A DNA stretch of 64,000 nt, taken from assembly GCA_026182355.1 (NCBI GenBank), contig JAPFBL010000380.1, positions 186,001 through 250,000 on the forward strand, written 5' to 3'. Every line of letters begins with the position of its first letter. Positions within the stretch are counted from its first letter, which is position 1. Positions 43,861 to 56,800 of the stretch are shown here, piece by piece. The position numbers and the translations under genes were made by a program. The stretch comes from Hermatobates lingyangjiaoensis (taxonomy: Eukaryota > Arthropoda > Insecta > Hemiptera > Hermatobatidae). The notes under the pieces were generated by a model. The model had not been told where the DNA came from, did not search any database, and saw nothing but the letters and a program-made list of their open reading frames with translations.

Positions 43861-46800
43861 CTGAAACAAAATATATCAAAATTAGATACAGATGGAAAAA
43901 TAACTATATAGATACATAATAAAATACTCATATCTAATGAATAGAAGTATTGAGCCACAAACATTAAATTCTAAAAATCTGATTATGTTATGTTAAGTGC
44001 CTGTTTCACAAAAGCTCACGCATAGACCAACTACGTGCTGCCAAACTTGCCTTAATGGCTTTTAAGATACCATTAGCATTTTACTTGAGAGTCCTTAGTT
44101 TTGTCTATTATTATTATTATTATTTGAGAGTGACTATAGCACTGCGTCTTAAAAACTATTGTACTTCCCCTCTTCTGTACTAAAGTACCCCAGCAGTTAG
44201 TTTCAACACCTCCAGGAAGCTCAGCACTTTTGCTGGTTCCAGCAATAAAAGTTTTTCTATTGTTTTGTTCAGTTTCCTGAAGCACCTACTTCTGTGCAGC
44301 AAAGTTGCCTGACAGCCAGTCAGCAGGTGCAATGGTGTTTCTTCCTCTTTTTGTAGAATCTGAACAAACCATTATTGGTAATGCCCATTCAGGCTCTCTA
44401 TGTTTCGGGAGAAAGTAACTTTCTTTCTCCTTCTTTGGGTCCTTAGGTGCACTTGTGGGAAGTCGGCTCCCACTAGTTTGCGCTTTTGGACCCTCTGCGA
44501 TTCTGGAGGATGGTCTCCGAACTTTTTTCTCCTTAGTATAATACAGGGGAAAATCCCTGAAGCTCTGTCGGTGATATTTTATCAGCTCCGGCAGAGCACC
44601 GCATACTGGAGTAAGGCTATTTACTCAAGAGTGTCGCCTGGTACCCTTGAAGCTCCGTTCATAATACAGTAACCCCTGTTTCATCCATCCTTCGGTAGGG
44701 ATTGGATAACACCTTAGATTGGAGCTGGGATAAAAGGAGAGGATTGGGCAAGTTAGAAGCATGTGAAACGAAGGTGGTCAGGCCCAGCCCCTGGTCACCT
44801 TCTCCTCCTCTTTCGTTTGTCTCTGCATGTAGCAGGTTAACAGGGTAACTTCGCGATGGCCGAAAGTCGGAGTTGAGTGTTAGAGGCTATTAGAGACGCT
44901 TAATCACCCCATTACTACTCCTAGTTTTGTCTAACTGAAGTGTTAGTAAGTTATAGTTAGTTATAGTAAGTTATAGTAAGTATCTTTACCGAGTACCTGA
45001 CTCTGTATAGGCTTGGAACCGACAGCTTAACGTTCTCTCCAAGGAACAACCTGCTCAGATATTTTTTTTCCATCTCCCACATAAATAAATCGAGGGTCGT
45101 AGTGGGTATCGAACCCCGGATCTACTGGTCTAGAGGCAAGTACGTTACTAGGCTACCCTGACCCCTTATATAAGATCTAACAATCAAAAGTATTTTGGAT
45201 GATATTCTATTTCGGAGCTTACCTTAAATTTTATGTTATGTTATGTTACAGTGCCTGTTCCACAAAAGCATAGGCGTAGACAACTACTAGCCTTTACGAT
45301 ACCATTTGCATTTTACTTGGGAGTCCTTAGTTTTGTCAATTATTAGACTACAACTCTAGTTGTAGAAGTTGAAAATCAAACACACTCAAGGTGTTAAAAC
45401 CACATAAGATTTACCAGATGAGCTGTTGATAAGGTCAATAACACACTTCACTACAACTGCTTATAAAACAGAACGTGACACCTTAAAATAGTCCTTCCTT
45501 TTCCTAACTCCGCAGTAGTTCTTTTAGGTATTTGGGGATTTTTGAGGATTCGTGATTAAGTTAGGTTAGGCTAGGTTGCAGTAGCAGTCCCACAAGGGTA
45601 TACACGTAGACCGAACATTGGCTCTTTTGTGATACCACACAAAGAAGACTGATCCTGCATTGAAAATCCTAAATTTTCAAGTGTAAAATCCTGAACTCCT
45701 AAAATCCTAAACTCAAGTGTATTTATAGTAAAGATCTTTAACGAGTACCTGATATCGTATAGGTTCGGGACCGATAGCTTATTGTCCTCTCAGAGGGACG
45801 ACGTGTTCGCATCAGGACTGCTAGGTTAGTCTGCAGTATTAGTCATACAAGAGAACAATGAACAATAGACAATACAATGACAATTCTACACTGGGAGTTC
45901 TAAATTTTGCAAGTGGGTCACCACTTGTGAGGTTCGAAACCGACGGCTTAACGTCCGCTCCGACAGATGACATTCTCAAATTGATTCACCCAACACTTGA
46001 ATAAATGAATGGCCGGAGTGGGCATCGAACCCTGGACCTACTAGTTCAGAGGTGAGCACGTTGCCACTGGACTAACCTTCCCCCCCCTCCCCCCGTGGTG
46101 GGATTCAAATTTTTTAAGAACCAGTTCGGACTCATAAAATATTATGAGTTCGGAAACTAAATTGTTTAGTTATATATAGGCTATCAATGATCAAACCACA
46201 ATAACAAATGGGAAAACAAGACTAAAATCTTTCAACCATAACAAGCTGTTGAAAGATCTTAGTCTTGTTTTCCCATTTCTTATTGTGGTTGTTATTACTT
46301 ATTGATTGTTATTACACGTGTTTATGTGAAATCTTTTTATATAGGCTATATATATATACGCAAATTACGTTGTCATACATGCACAAGTTACATGAGTCAT
46401 GCGACACTTGTAGAGTTTGATAGTGGGCTAATTTAATACAGGTCTGAATAGAGCAGGGGTGTCCAATACGTCGATCGCGATCTACCAGTCGATCGCGAGG
46501 CCAATAGTGGTAGATCGCAAACAAGGTTTGAAAAAAAAAGTTCCAGGGTCACAGTCAGTCCTTATTTTTAATTATTATTATTATTATACATTGTCAATGT
46601 ATTGTTATTATTATTAATATTATTATTATTTGGTAATTACAATAACATGATCAGAGCTTATTTTGTAGCAATATTGGCTCAAGTGGTAATGTAAGGTAAG
46701 AATCTTCAGTAAATTTTAAAATAACATTCGCTTTTATGGGTCTGTAGATCATTTTGGCTTGGTCATTTTATAAGTAGCTCCCATACTGAAAAAGTGTGAG

Positions 46801-47808
46801 CACCCCTGGAATAGAGGGTTTACGTAATTTTAACAAGTGGTTCGCCGAACTCATATTATTTTAAGTACCGGTTCGCACGAACCGGATGAATCCCATCACT
46901 GCCTGCCCTCCATTGAATACATATTGAAAAACTTTGAACGTAATTTCAAACATAATTTCCATTAAATAAGCAAACATTCGAACCATATGTTTATTTGAAA
47001 ATATCATCTATATTATATGAAACTATAACATGAAATAGCAACATTACTTGTATAGTTTGAATCATTATAAAGAAGATAGACAAGGTTGTGAGATTAGTAT
47101 CCAAAACATCATTTAATTCTAGTTTCATTAGTCATTTTTATGTTATTTCTAAAATAACATTTCATTTCTGCGAAATGTCTCGTCGACTGTTAAATTCTAC
47201 GTTTATTGGAAACCTAAAACGGGTATTTTAAGAGAAAGTCGTAAAGAATGCAGTAAATAAGACCTATCGATCAATATCTCTTCAGTTAATAGGGTAGAGT
47301 TTCTACCTTAACAGTCCAAGTGGAACATAGCAAATTTCAAGGAATTACAACACAACTAAAACAATTATTAACACGATTTAGAAAAGTACCAATTACTAAA
47401 ATATTTCATTTTTTTTCCGATATAATCATTTGATATTTCCTTATATCGTATAAAATAGTAATTACTGGTTAATTTTTTGTCATTTTTTTTCTCTTAATTT
47501 CTAAGTGGGTAAGGCATTTAATGAAAAAATGTATAATGATTTATTTGTAATATAAAAAATTAAAAATCAAACAATATAAAGTTTTCATATATATATATAT
47601 GAATATATATATATATATATATATAGGTGTATAATGTAATCGGGATTCGGTCAATTTTCCAGGATCAAAATCAAACTCTCAATGCCATTGAAATTTTGTT
47701 TTTGATCAATTCGGCATTGAGAGTTTGATTTTGATCCTGGAAAATTGACCGAATCCCGATTACATTATACACCTATTCTATCCAACGGTTGATATATTAT
47801 AATTTGAT

Positions 47809-47853
<45 letters not shown>

Positions 47854-50800
47854 AACGGTTGAAAGATCTTAGCCTTGTTTTCCCATTTCTTATTGTGGTT
47901 TGATCATTGATAGCCTATATATAACTAAACAATTTAGTTTTCGAACTCATAATATTTTATGAGTCCGAATATATATAAATATGTTTTATTGAAAAGTATG
48001 CCAATTTTCATTTTCTTTCTTTTTCTATTTAATTTCTCCACTTTTCTAAACTTGGTTTTCAACACTTTTTAGGTAAATTGTTCACTAATTCTCCGAATGA
48101 TTTATTCTTGAATTTCATAATAGTAATTAAGCTACAATAATACACTATAAATCTAACAACAAAAATTACACAATAAATTGTACCGACGTTTCAGTCATCA
48201 TAGACCATCTTCAGGGATATAAGATAATAATTTTACAATTTACCTGTAGTGTTGAAAACCAACTTTAGAAAACTAGAGAAGTTAAATAGAAAAAGAAAGA
48301 AAATGAAAATTGGCATGCTTTTCAATAAAACATGTCTAATGAAGGTCTGCTCCCAAAATATACTAATATATATATATATATAAGAATATTATATAACAAT
48401 TATAATATGAAAACGAAGGTGATACACAGACAGACACATGAATATCTATGCACACAGTAATACACAGATATATATCTGTGTATTACTTTAGTTTTAAATC
48501 TTTTGTATTTAAAACGCCGCTATATATATATATATATTTCAATGTACATAAAGAAACATAGACAAATTAAAAACACAAACTTACATTCTCTTATTTTTTT
48601 GTTGAACCGTCTTCAGGAGAGATAAGAGAGGGCAGAGAGGGTTTTCAACCGTCTCTGTACCAGTGTGCTTGGTTTCCCTCTCTTATCTCTCCTGAAGACG
48701 GTTCAACCAAAAATTAAAGACTGTAAGTTTATGTTTTTAATTTTTCTATGTTTCTTTATGTATATTGAACTGTAATTGTCCATTTTGGATCGTATTTTCA
48801 TCGAAAAAGTGTATATATATATTGAAATATATATATATATATTTCAGAGGAGGCATACATATGCTTACTTGATGCTCGCTCTTCCCCTGGACTCAGCCTC
48901 AACCGATAATTTATTTATAATTTATTTATTTATTTATTTTTTATTTTTTTTTATTTTTTTTCTTTATTAATTTTAATTTGATTTATCTACTTTTTTATAA
49001 CTTTTTATAGTTATAATTTTTACTCGTTCCTTTTACGTCTTAATTTAGCTCTTCATTTCCTTCCCTCCCTTCCCGCTTGGTGGTAAGTGGTGGGGTACTG
49101 GCTGCGGTCTCCGAGTTCAGTACCGCCCTGTCTTCCTGCGGGACTCTTCGGTCTTCGCTCTTCGCACCTCCTGATGACGACGATTGTCGAAATATCGATG
49201 TGAGTTATGTCTGTGTCTTTCTGTGTGTTTCCTTCGTTTTGAATTTATTTTATTTTATATATATATATATATATATATAATAGAGAGAGAGAGAGAGAGA
49301 GAGAGAGAGCGGTGTCGCTCTCTGCCAGTACAAGTGAACGCACGTACCTCTTCTTCCCTTCTACTCTTTCCCTGACGAAGAACTTCAGTTCGAAATATCG
49401 ATCCAGTAAGTTTTCTCGCTTCTTCTATTTGTTGTCTTTTTTCATATTTATATATATGAGAGTTTAATTTGAACCTGAAGAAATGACTTAGTCCCGATAA
49501 ACTTTAGCTTTGTTTTTATTCCACGTATACTTTTATCGACCTAGACTCAACCTCAATCGTAAATTATTCATAATTATTCTTTCTATTTACTATTAATTTT
49601 AATAGCATTTGTATTTTAAGTGTTTATATTTTTGTTATATTACATTGTTTATATAACAAAAAAAAAAAAAAAAAAAAAAATGGCCTCATAGTTTGTAGAT
49701 TTCAGCTATATATCCTTCACTGCTCCCTCCCACAACAAACACTATCCTGTTCCAAATGATTGCTCTTGAACCTCGAAAAAATGTCTCTACTGCTCGGTGT
49801 GTACCAAATGAAATTCGTTCTATGTGCGTCAAGCATCCGCCAAGTTTAGGCTTCCGTGTTATCGGTCATTGAGCTTCCGTCAACAACCACTTCCATTTTC
49901 CCATCGCTATTCATCCCAAAAGTCATGAACTTTCTCTTTCAATGAGTGCTACAGGTTGCAGATTCTATCTATTTTTTTGGGTTAAACCGTCATCAGGAGA
50001 GAAGAGATGACGACTTCAAGCACACTTGTGAGGCGACGATTTTAGATCGTTGTAAAGTATCTCCGTTGGTGTTATCTATATAAGTGTATAAATAAATATA
50101 ATTAAGGTATTGTTTTCTTGACCACACAATTACTAATAAACACTTTTTCTTCTTCATCTTCGAATTTGGTCAGGGTTAATATACCTTAATGTAGGTAATA
50201 ATCACCTTTGTCATAAAGTTGATATGACAAATGTCCATTGTTTTTTGTTAGTTTATAGCCCTGAGGATGTCTTAAAATAAAGACGAAACGTTAGAGAATA
50301 GGTGATTTCATATATTAACCCTGACCAAATTCCAAGAAGAAGAAAAAGGTGTTTATAAATATTTATATATATTTATTCAATATTTCGCATAAACATGTCA
50401 AACAACAATCAATGATCAAACCACAACATGAAATGAGGAAAAAAAAAGATTATGATCTTTCATCCGTAACAAGCGGTCTTCGTCAGAGTTAAAAACCTAA
50501 CTGTTGGGTTTTTGACTCTGACGAAAACCGCTTGTTACTGTTGAAAGATCTTAGTCTTTTTTTTTTTTCAATTCTTATTGTCGTTTCTTGTCGTATTGTC
50601 GTAACAATCATTGATTGTTATTTCATGTGTTTATTGCGATCTTCTTATATAATATATATATATACTCCTCACCAGATGTTTTCTGCATCTAGTGTTCAGT
50701 TGAGTTTTTGACTCTGACGAAGACCGCTTGTTACGGTTGAAAGATCTTAGTCTTGTTTTCCCATTCTTATTGTGGTTTAATCATATATATATATATATAT

Positions 50801-53800
50801 TTTGTGAATTTTGGTAGTAGTCCTTCTTTTAAGCACATATTATTAAAAACATAACCATAGTTGGCAGAAACTTGCTTCTTTATAAGTTTTTCTATCTTCC
50901 TAAATAAGGATTTCGTTGTTGTATCTAAACTATATAACAAACTTTCTACACAGTTAACAGTCAACATGTTTCAACTCTTTCATAGAGCCATCTTCAGGAC
51001 GAGAATGATTCTCAATAGCTTTTCCCTTTATATAAGCAAAGTAGAGTCAATTAGAGGGATTAAGGTTGTTTTTTGAAACATGTTGACTGTTAACTGTGTA
51101 GGACGTTTGTTATATAGTTTAGATACAACAACGTAATCCTTATTTAAGAAGATAGAGAAACTTTTAAAGAAGCAAGTTTCTGCCAATTATGGATGTTTTT
51201 AATAATATATATACATGACAGATTCAATAATACGAGTATATCGACTGTTTGATAGAATAGGTGTGTTATTTAATCGGGATTCGGTCAAATTTTTTAGGTT
51301 TAAATTTCAAACTCTCATTGCCTACGTTTTGGCTTTATTTTAAAATACAAAATAAAGCTTTTACAAAATACAAAATTTTAAAAAACCTTTTTCATAGGCC
51401 TACAAACAAAGGATAATAACAAATCAAATATCAACATCCAACATATAATCAATATGAAAATGAATTGTTACAACTTATGAATATTATAAGCAGAAGTCTT
51501 TAGAGATAAATAAAACAATATAAGTAAGGTATATTCTGTAAGTTATATTGTTTTATTTATCACTAAATACTTCTGCTTATAATATTCATAAGTTGTAACA
51601 ATTCATTTTCATATTGTTTATATGTTGGATGTTGATATGTAATTTGTTATTATCCTTTGTTTGTTGGCCTATGAAAAAGGTTTTAAAATAAAACCGAAAC
51701 GTCGGCAATGAGAGTTGATTTTTGAACCTAAAAAATTTACCAAATCCCGATTAGATAACACACCTGTATATATAAAAAGATTTCACATAAACACACGAAA
51801 CAACAATCATTGATCAAACCACAATAAGAAATGGGAAAACAAGACTAAGATCTTTCAACCGTAACAAGCGGTCTTTGTCAGAGTCAAAAACACAACTGAC
51901 TCTGTTGGATTTTTGACTCTGACGAAGACCGCTTGTTACGGTTGAAAGATCTTAGTCTTGTTTTCCCTATTCTTATTGTGGTTTGATCATTGACATATAT
52001 ATATATCTTTTTTCGACCAAAAAAAAAAATAACAGCAAAAAGCAGAGGTTATTGAGAGTTGCTCTACATCGGACGTATATCTACTGTCGGACGTATATCT
52101 ACTGTCAGACATATATCTTGTTATTTGTACAGCCCTGATGATGCTATAAAAATATAGCGAAACGTTGCCGTAAGTGAAGTGTTTGTTTGTGTAGACCAAC
52201 CTTCAATTACCTCTGCTGTATGCTATATATATATAAAACACTTAAAATAAACAGTGACACATAGACTGAGACATAACAAAAGACTTACGAGTACTTTACA
52301 ATATTTCGACCGTAATGGTGGCCGAAATATTGTAAAGTGAGTCTTTTGTTTTGTTTCAGTCTATGTGTCACTGTTTATTTTAAGTGTTATCTGTCCTGCC
52401 GGACCGTTTTTCGTTTATCATGGTATATATATATATATATATATATAGTAAATAGATGACACCAATGAAGATCCTATCCAACAATCAACCAACCGTAGCT
52501 TCAGGAAAAGGTGCAGGGTTCTATGCAACTGCACTACTGCAGAGCCTCCTCTCTCAGCCATAAATTATTATATATATAAAAATGGTTATATTGGTTATAT
52601 ATTGTGCAGGTATTAGAAATATAAAGTGTTTAAAAGTTTCAATTTTATTTGAAAATAAAATCTGTTGCCGGTATGACAGATTATCAGATCATTTTTCAGA
52701 GGTCACTACTGGCGTATCGCGGTGCCCCCCCCACAAGCGCAGAACCCAGAGTGGTTGCTGCTTTTCGCCCCAGCTAAGGGAGGTGGTTAGAGGTGGTTAA
52801 AGGTGGCCTGATCCCAGGACAGGCCTTCCAATCAGTTTCCGTTCCTCTGTACTGTTATATTATAGTAAAACAGGAGCACATAATTCTTGGAGTTGTATTT
52901 ATTTGAGACTAGTTAGTATTATTCTTCTAACTACGTAATTCGTTTCGAATTATACTATTTAGACTTCAATTAAGTATCATTTCAATACTTGACCCATAAC
53001 TAATCAGCCGAACTTCTGAAAGGTAAACCGAGATTTCTATTATATTGTAGTAAAACAACAAGCGAGTAAATCATAGACTTATATTTATTCGAGAATAATT
53101 TGTAAGTTTTTTAATTGCTTGGTTTATGTCAAATTATAATATCCAGCCTACAGTTAAAATATCGATGAAATAATTGACTCCATAGATTAGACTATTACAC
53201 GAGAGCATCTTCTATGAAAAATATTGCCTTTAGAGTAAGTCGAAGTTTACTAAGCCGATAAATCAACCCTGCTGGTGTCTTAGCGTGTCTACTATCTACC
53301 AACCAACTAACCTGGAAGTATATTTATGGTTTATTCCGTGCATCTGTGCAAGGTATTAAATTAGAAAGGTCCATTGGAGTTTTAAAAACTTGGAAAAACT
53401 ACACTTTCCATTTTATATATTAAGTATTTAGCATTATTATGTATTTTATGTATGTGGTAATGCAGTGTAAAAAAATTATAGTGGCTAACAAATTTGTTAT
53501 TTTTAATGTAATACAGTAATGGCCTCGCTAGTTCGTGGTTCAGTTTTCGCGGGTTCAGTGTTTCGTGGGGTCCTTGAAATGTTCAATTAAAGATTAAAAA
53601 AATATTCAACTATAATTGCAGTAAAATTGCAGTAAACTATAATTGCAGTAAATAAAAAAAATACAACTCTTAAGGAAAAAGTATAGTAGTTAGTATTAGA
53701 GAAGAAAATATACAGGATTCTTCTTGTACGATCGAGAAAGATATCAAACAACCAGTGACTTGCTGGGTCTAAATATATTCTACAGGATTAAATTAAATGC

Positions 53801-56800
53801 GTGTCATATATATAAAATAACTTTATATTATTATAAAATGTTTATAAAAATAAATATTTTTCGGTATTAAAAAATATTTAATAAAGACTAAAAATTAATG
53901 AAAAATATTAAGACATAATCAATTGTAACAAGAGAATAATAAAAATATCAAAAAATAGAAGTTGAAATTAATTAAAAAAAAAAAGATGTTTCCTTTGATC
54001 TGATTGGGTAATATATATCGCCCAACTTCCAACTGTACAATACATTAAGGGTATAATTTTCTCTCTCTTTCTCTCTTACAGTCGGTAAAGACGTAATTTT
54101 TTTTATTATTTCTTATTTTTTTCTTTTTGTTTTTCATTTTTATTTACAACACAATACAGTAATCAGTAAGGTCAGGATTCTCTCTCTGTTGGAAAGGTCG
54201 TTGTTTCAGCTTTAGAGGCTTTTATAAAAGCGCGTCCATTATTCGCGGATTTTTGCTTTTGGCGGGTGTCTTTGGTCCCCATTATCTGCAAAAAGTGAGG
54301 GATTACTGTATTACTATTTTATTTCTCTTATAATCAGTGTGGGAGCCAACTTTCAGCTCGACTGAACATTTTTGACTTGTAAGGTCAAACAGGTACTTTA
54401 GTAGTGAATATTGGAGGTTTTAATCATGTACCAGTACTCCTGTTTTTGTTTTGTGTAAGAAGGATCAACCTTTTGCTCGACAAACATTGGGAAGGATTAA
54501 GCTGATTTTCTTTAGCTTGTATGATAAAAAGTACCTATTAGTAAATATCAATACTCTTATAAACTTGAGTTAAGTAAATTTAGAACATACGAGTTGATAA
54601 ATCAACCCGGTACTGTGCCTGACATATAGCTGTAATAGGAACCAAATAGTATCCATTAGTAGTACTTCATTCAAGGGGAGGAGTTAGAAAAAAAAACATC
54701 CAGAATGACTGGAAGTGTTGTTCTACCTGTAGCAGTCTTTCACGCCGTATAGGCTACTACAGTCACCTCCGGGAAATGCGGGGGGGGGGGGGGGGCTCAT
54801 ATTTTGGAGGTCTACAAAATTTGTATGCGGTGGCAATGTTTTGCACGTGAGATGGAGCAGACTGATTCGTTCCTGACCTGACCGCGCAAGCTTTCAGGGA
54901 CATGTTTGCTATTGTCTTCAGGAGATTTGCTTATACTAGTGGCACACTAAAGAAGGCTCCATTCCCCTAGATAAAGTTTTGTTGATTTTTTTCACCTTCT
55001 TTTTTTGTTTTTATGACTTATGTTGCTTGATGTCTTGAGGTCCATCTTAGGCACGCTAGGACTACCAGCGTGCTTTGTTGCTTCTCTGGTTTTTCCTGGC
55101 TTATCTAATACATTTTTTTGTTTTTATTTTTTATTGTTTAAACCAGTCTTTTCCAAACTTGATGTTAGTACACTTCCCTTAAAAATATTTAATCATTTGG
55201 CGCCCCCCCCCCCCCCCCGGTACCCTGAAGATTTCATAAAATAAAAACAAAAACATTTTTACTCTTATTTATCAAATTTATTCATAAAAAACTAATGGAA
55301 AACGATATTTTATTATTGTTTTTAATGAGGTGGATGTGCTTGTCTATTAGCACAAAGTTTATCAAATCTTGGTGTTCGTGATGATATAGCTACTAGTAGC
55401 GCTTTTTCTACAACTAAACGAGCTCGATATTTGAATTTCAAATTGAATATCAGCCAAGGCAGAAAATATTTTTTTACATAGAAAACTTAAGCAGTAATTT
55501 GGAAAATTGTTCACTGTGACTAATTTTCGCGGCTCTCTTTAGACTAGTCCACGCCTCCCAGTTTGGAAAGCGCTGGTTTAAACCGTCCCCTAGCGGTGAT
55601 TTCTGATTGTTCGGTGATTCCAACAGATTCTACATTGAGAGTCCCAAATTTTGCCTAACTCAAGTGCATTTCCAGTAGTGATCTTTAACAAGTACCTGAC
55701 ATCGTACAGGCTCGGGACCCTATGCGAGGGACGACGTACTCAGATTTATTCACCTCCTGCGTGAATAAATCGAGGGCCAGATGGGGATCGAACCCCCAGA
55801 CTACCAGCCCAGAGACGAGCACGTTAACCACTGAGCTAACCTGTGGCTTGGCTAAAGGACACCATGTTAAAAACAGCAATCTGCTCCGCTTCGTTCCATA
55901 TTATTGTCGAAAATCTTAAAGGTATATGCCAATAAATCAAAGCAGTTACCTCTGGGAAGCGCTGAGTGCCTTTAATCAGTATTTATATCAACGAGAGTGT
56001 TTTTTTATTCACCACAGATGTATTCTAGACCTCCAGAGAAACTAGGAGGCCTGTCATTCATGCTCTAAATATTAGAAATTGAATTTGGCTTAGTACTCTT
56101 ATAGTTCTCAACTGTCTTTTTCAAAAAACAAGCACTAGTTAAAATAATGTGAAAAATATAATTCGTTAAAAATAATAGCTACGAGTATATTGCAAGACTT
56201 GAGAGATTCGGACCAATGATTCTACAGGAAATGAATTTAGAAGAAAATCAAAACGTTATAACAAATTTAATAATTTATTAATATGTTCCAGACGAAGATG
56301 ACATGCCAGTAATTGAATAAATTTAAATTTATATATATAAATTATTATTTAACAAAAATATATACTTCTACTTATCTACTTGAAGCCTTCCTCCTAAAAA
56401 TAAACCCTAGCACGTGTTTTTTTACCTCAAAAAGAAAGTAAAGACAGTGTCTTATTTTTGAAAAAAAAGACGGTAGTTCATTTCCAATATCCAATATTTA
56501 TCTACTTTTGAGAAAAATGCAGAGCTCGTTATTTAGCTTCATTTAAAAACATGAATCTTTAAATCAGGCGTTCTCAGCCTCCCTTGGCCCATTCACCCCT
56601 CTCAACATTTCCTGCAATGTCATTCCACCCTCCCTCCACACACAGTCTTCTCTCCAAGATACTATATACACTTTTATAACTTTACATTGATTATGTTTAT
56701 AATAAAATTTTACAAATTAAATGCTAATTATAATTATTGATGAATATATAAAATCCTGATTCGTGTTTAACCAAAACACGAATATAAACCAAAATAGTGT

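Larger units (their letters stand above)
46095..46901. mobile_element. hAT element interrupted by a Penelope pair and another MITE
   Basis: Starts GTGGTGGGATTCAAATTTTT and ends GATGAATCCCATCACTG, the same termini as 29735-30571. Inside are a P1 pair (46180-46345) and the MITE at 46454-46808, so the order of insertion is readable. Confidence 0.65.

Noticed and set aside
43609..43911. 100-codon + strand frame
   Set aside because: Antisense shadow of the DUF229 exon.
43861..43964. N-terminal extension of the DUF229 exon starting at an ATG
   Set aside because: A clear acceptor (TTTCAG) lies before 43860 and the phase fits the upstream exon, so this part is intron.
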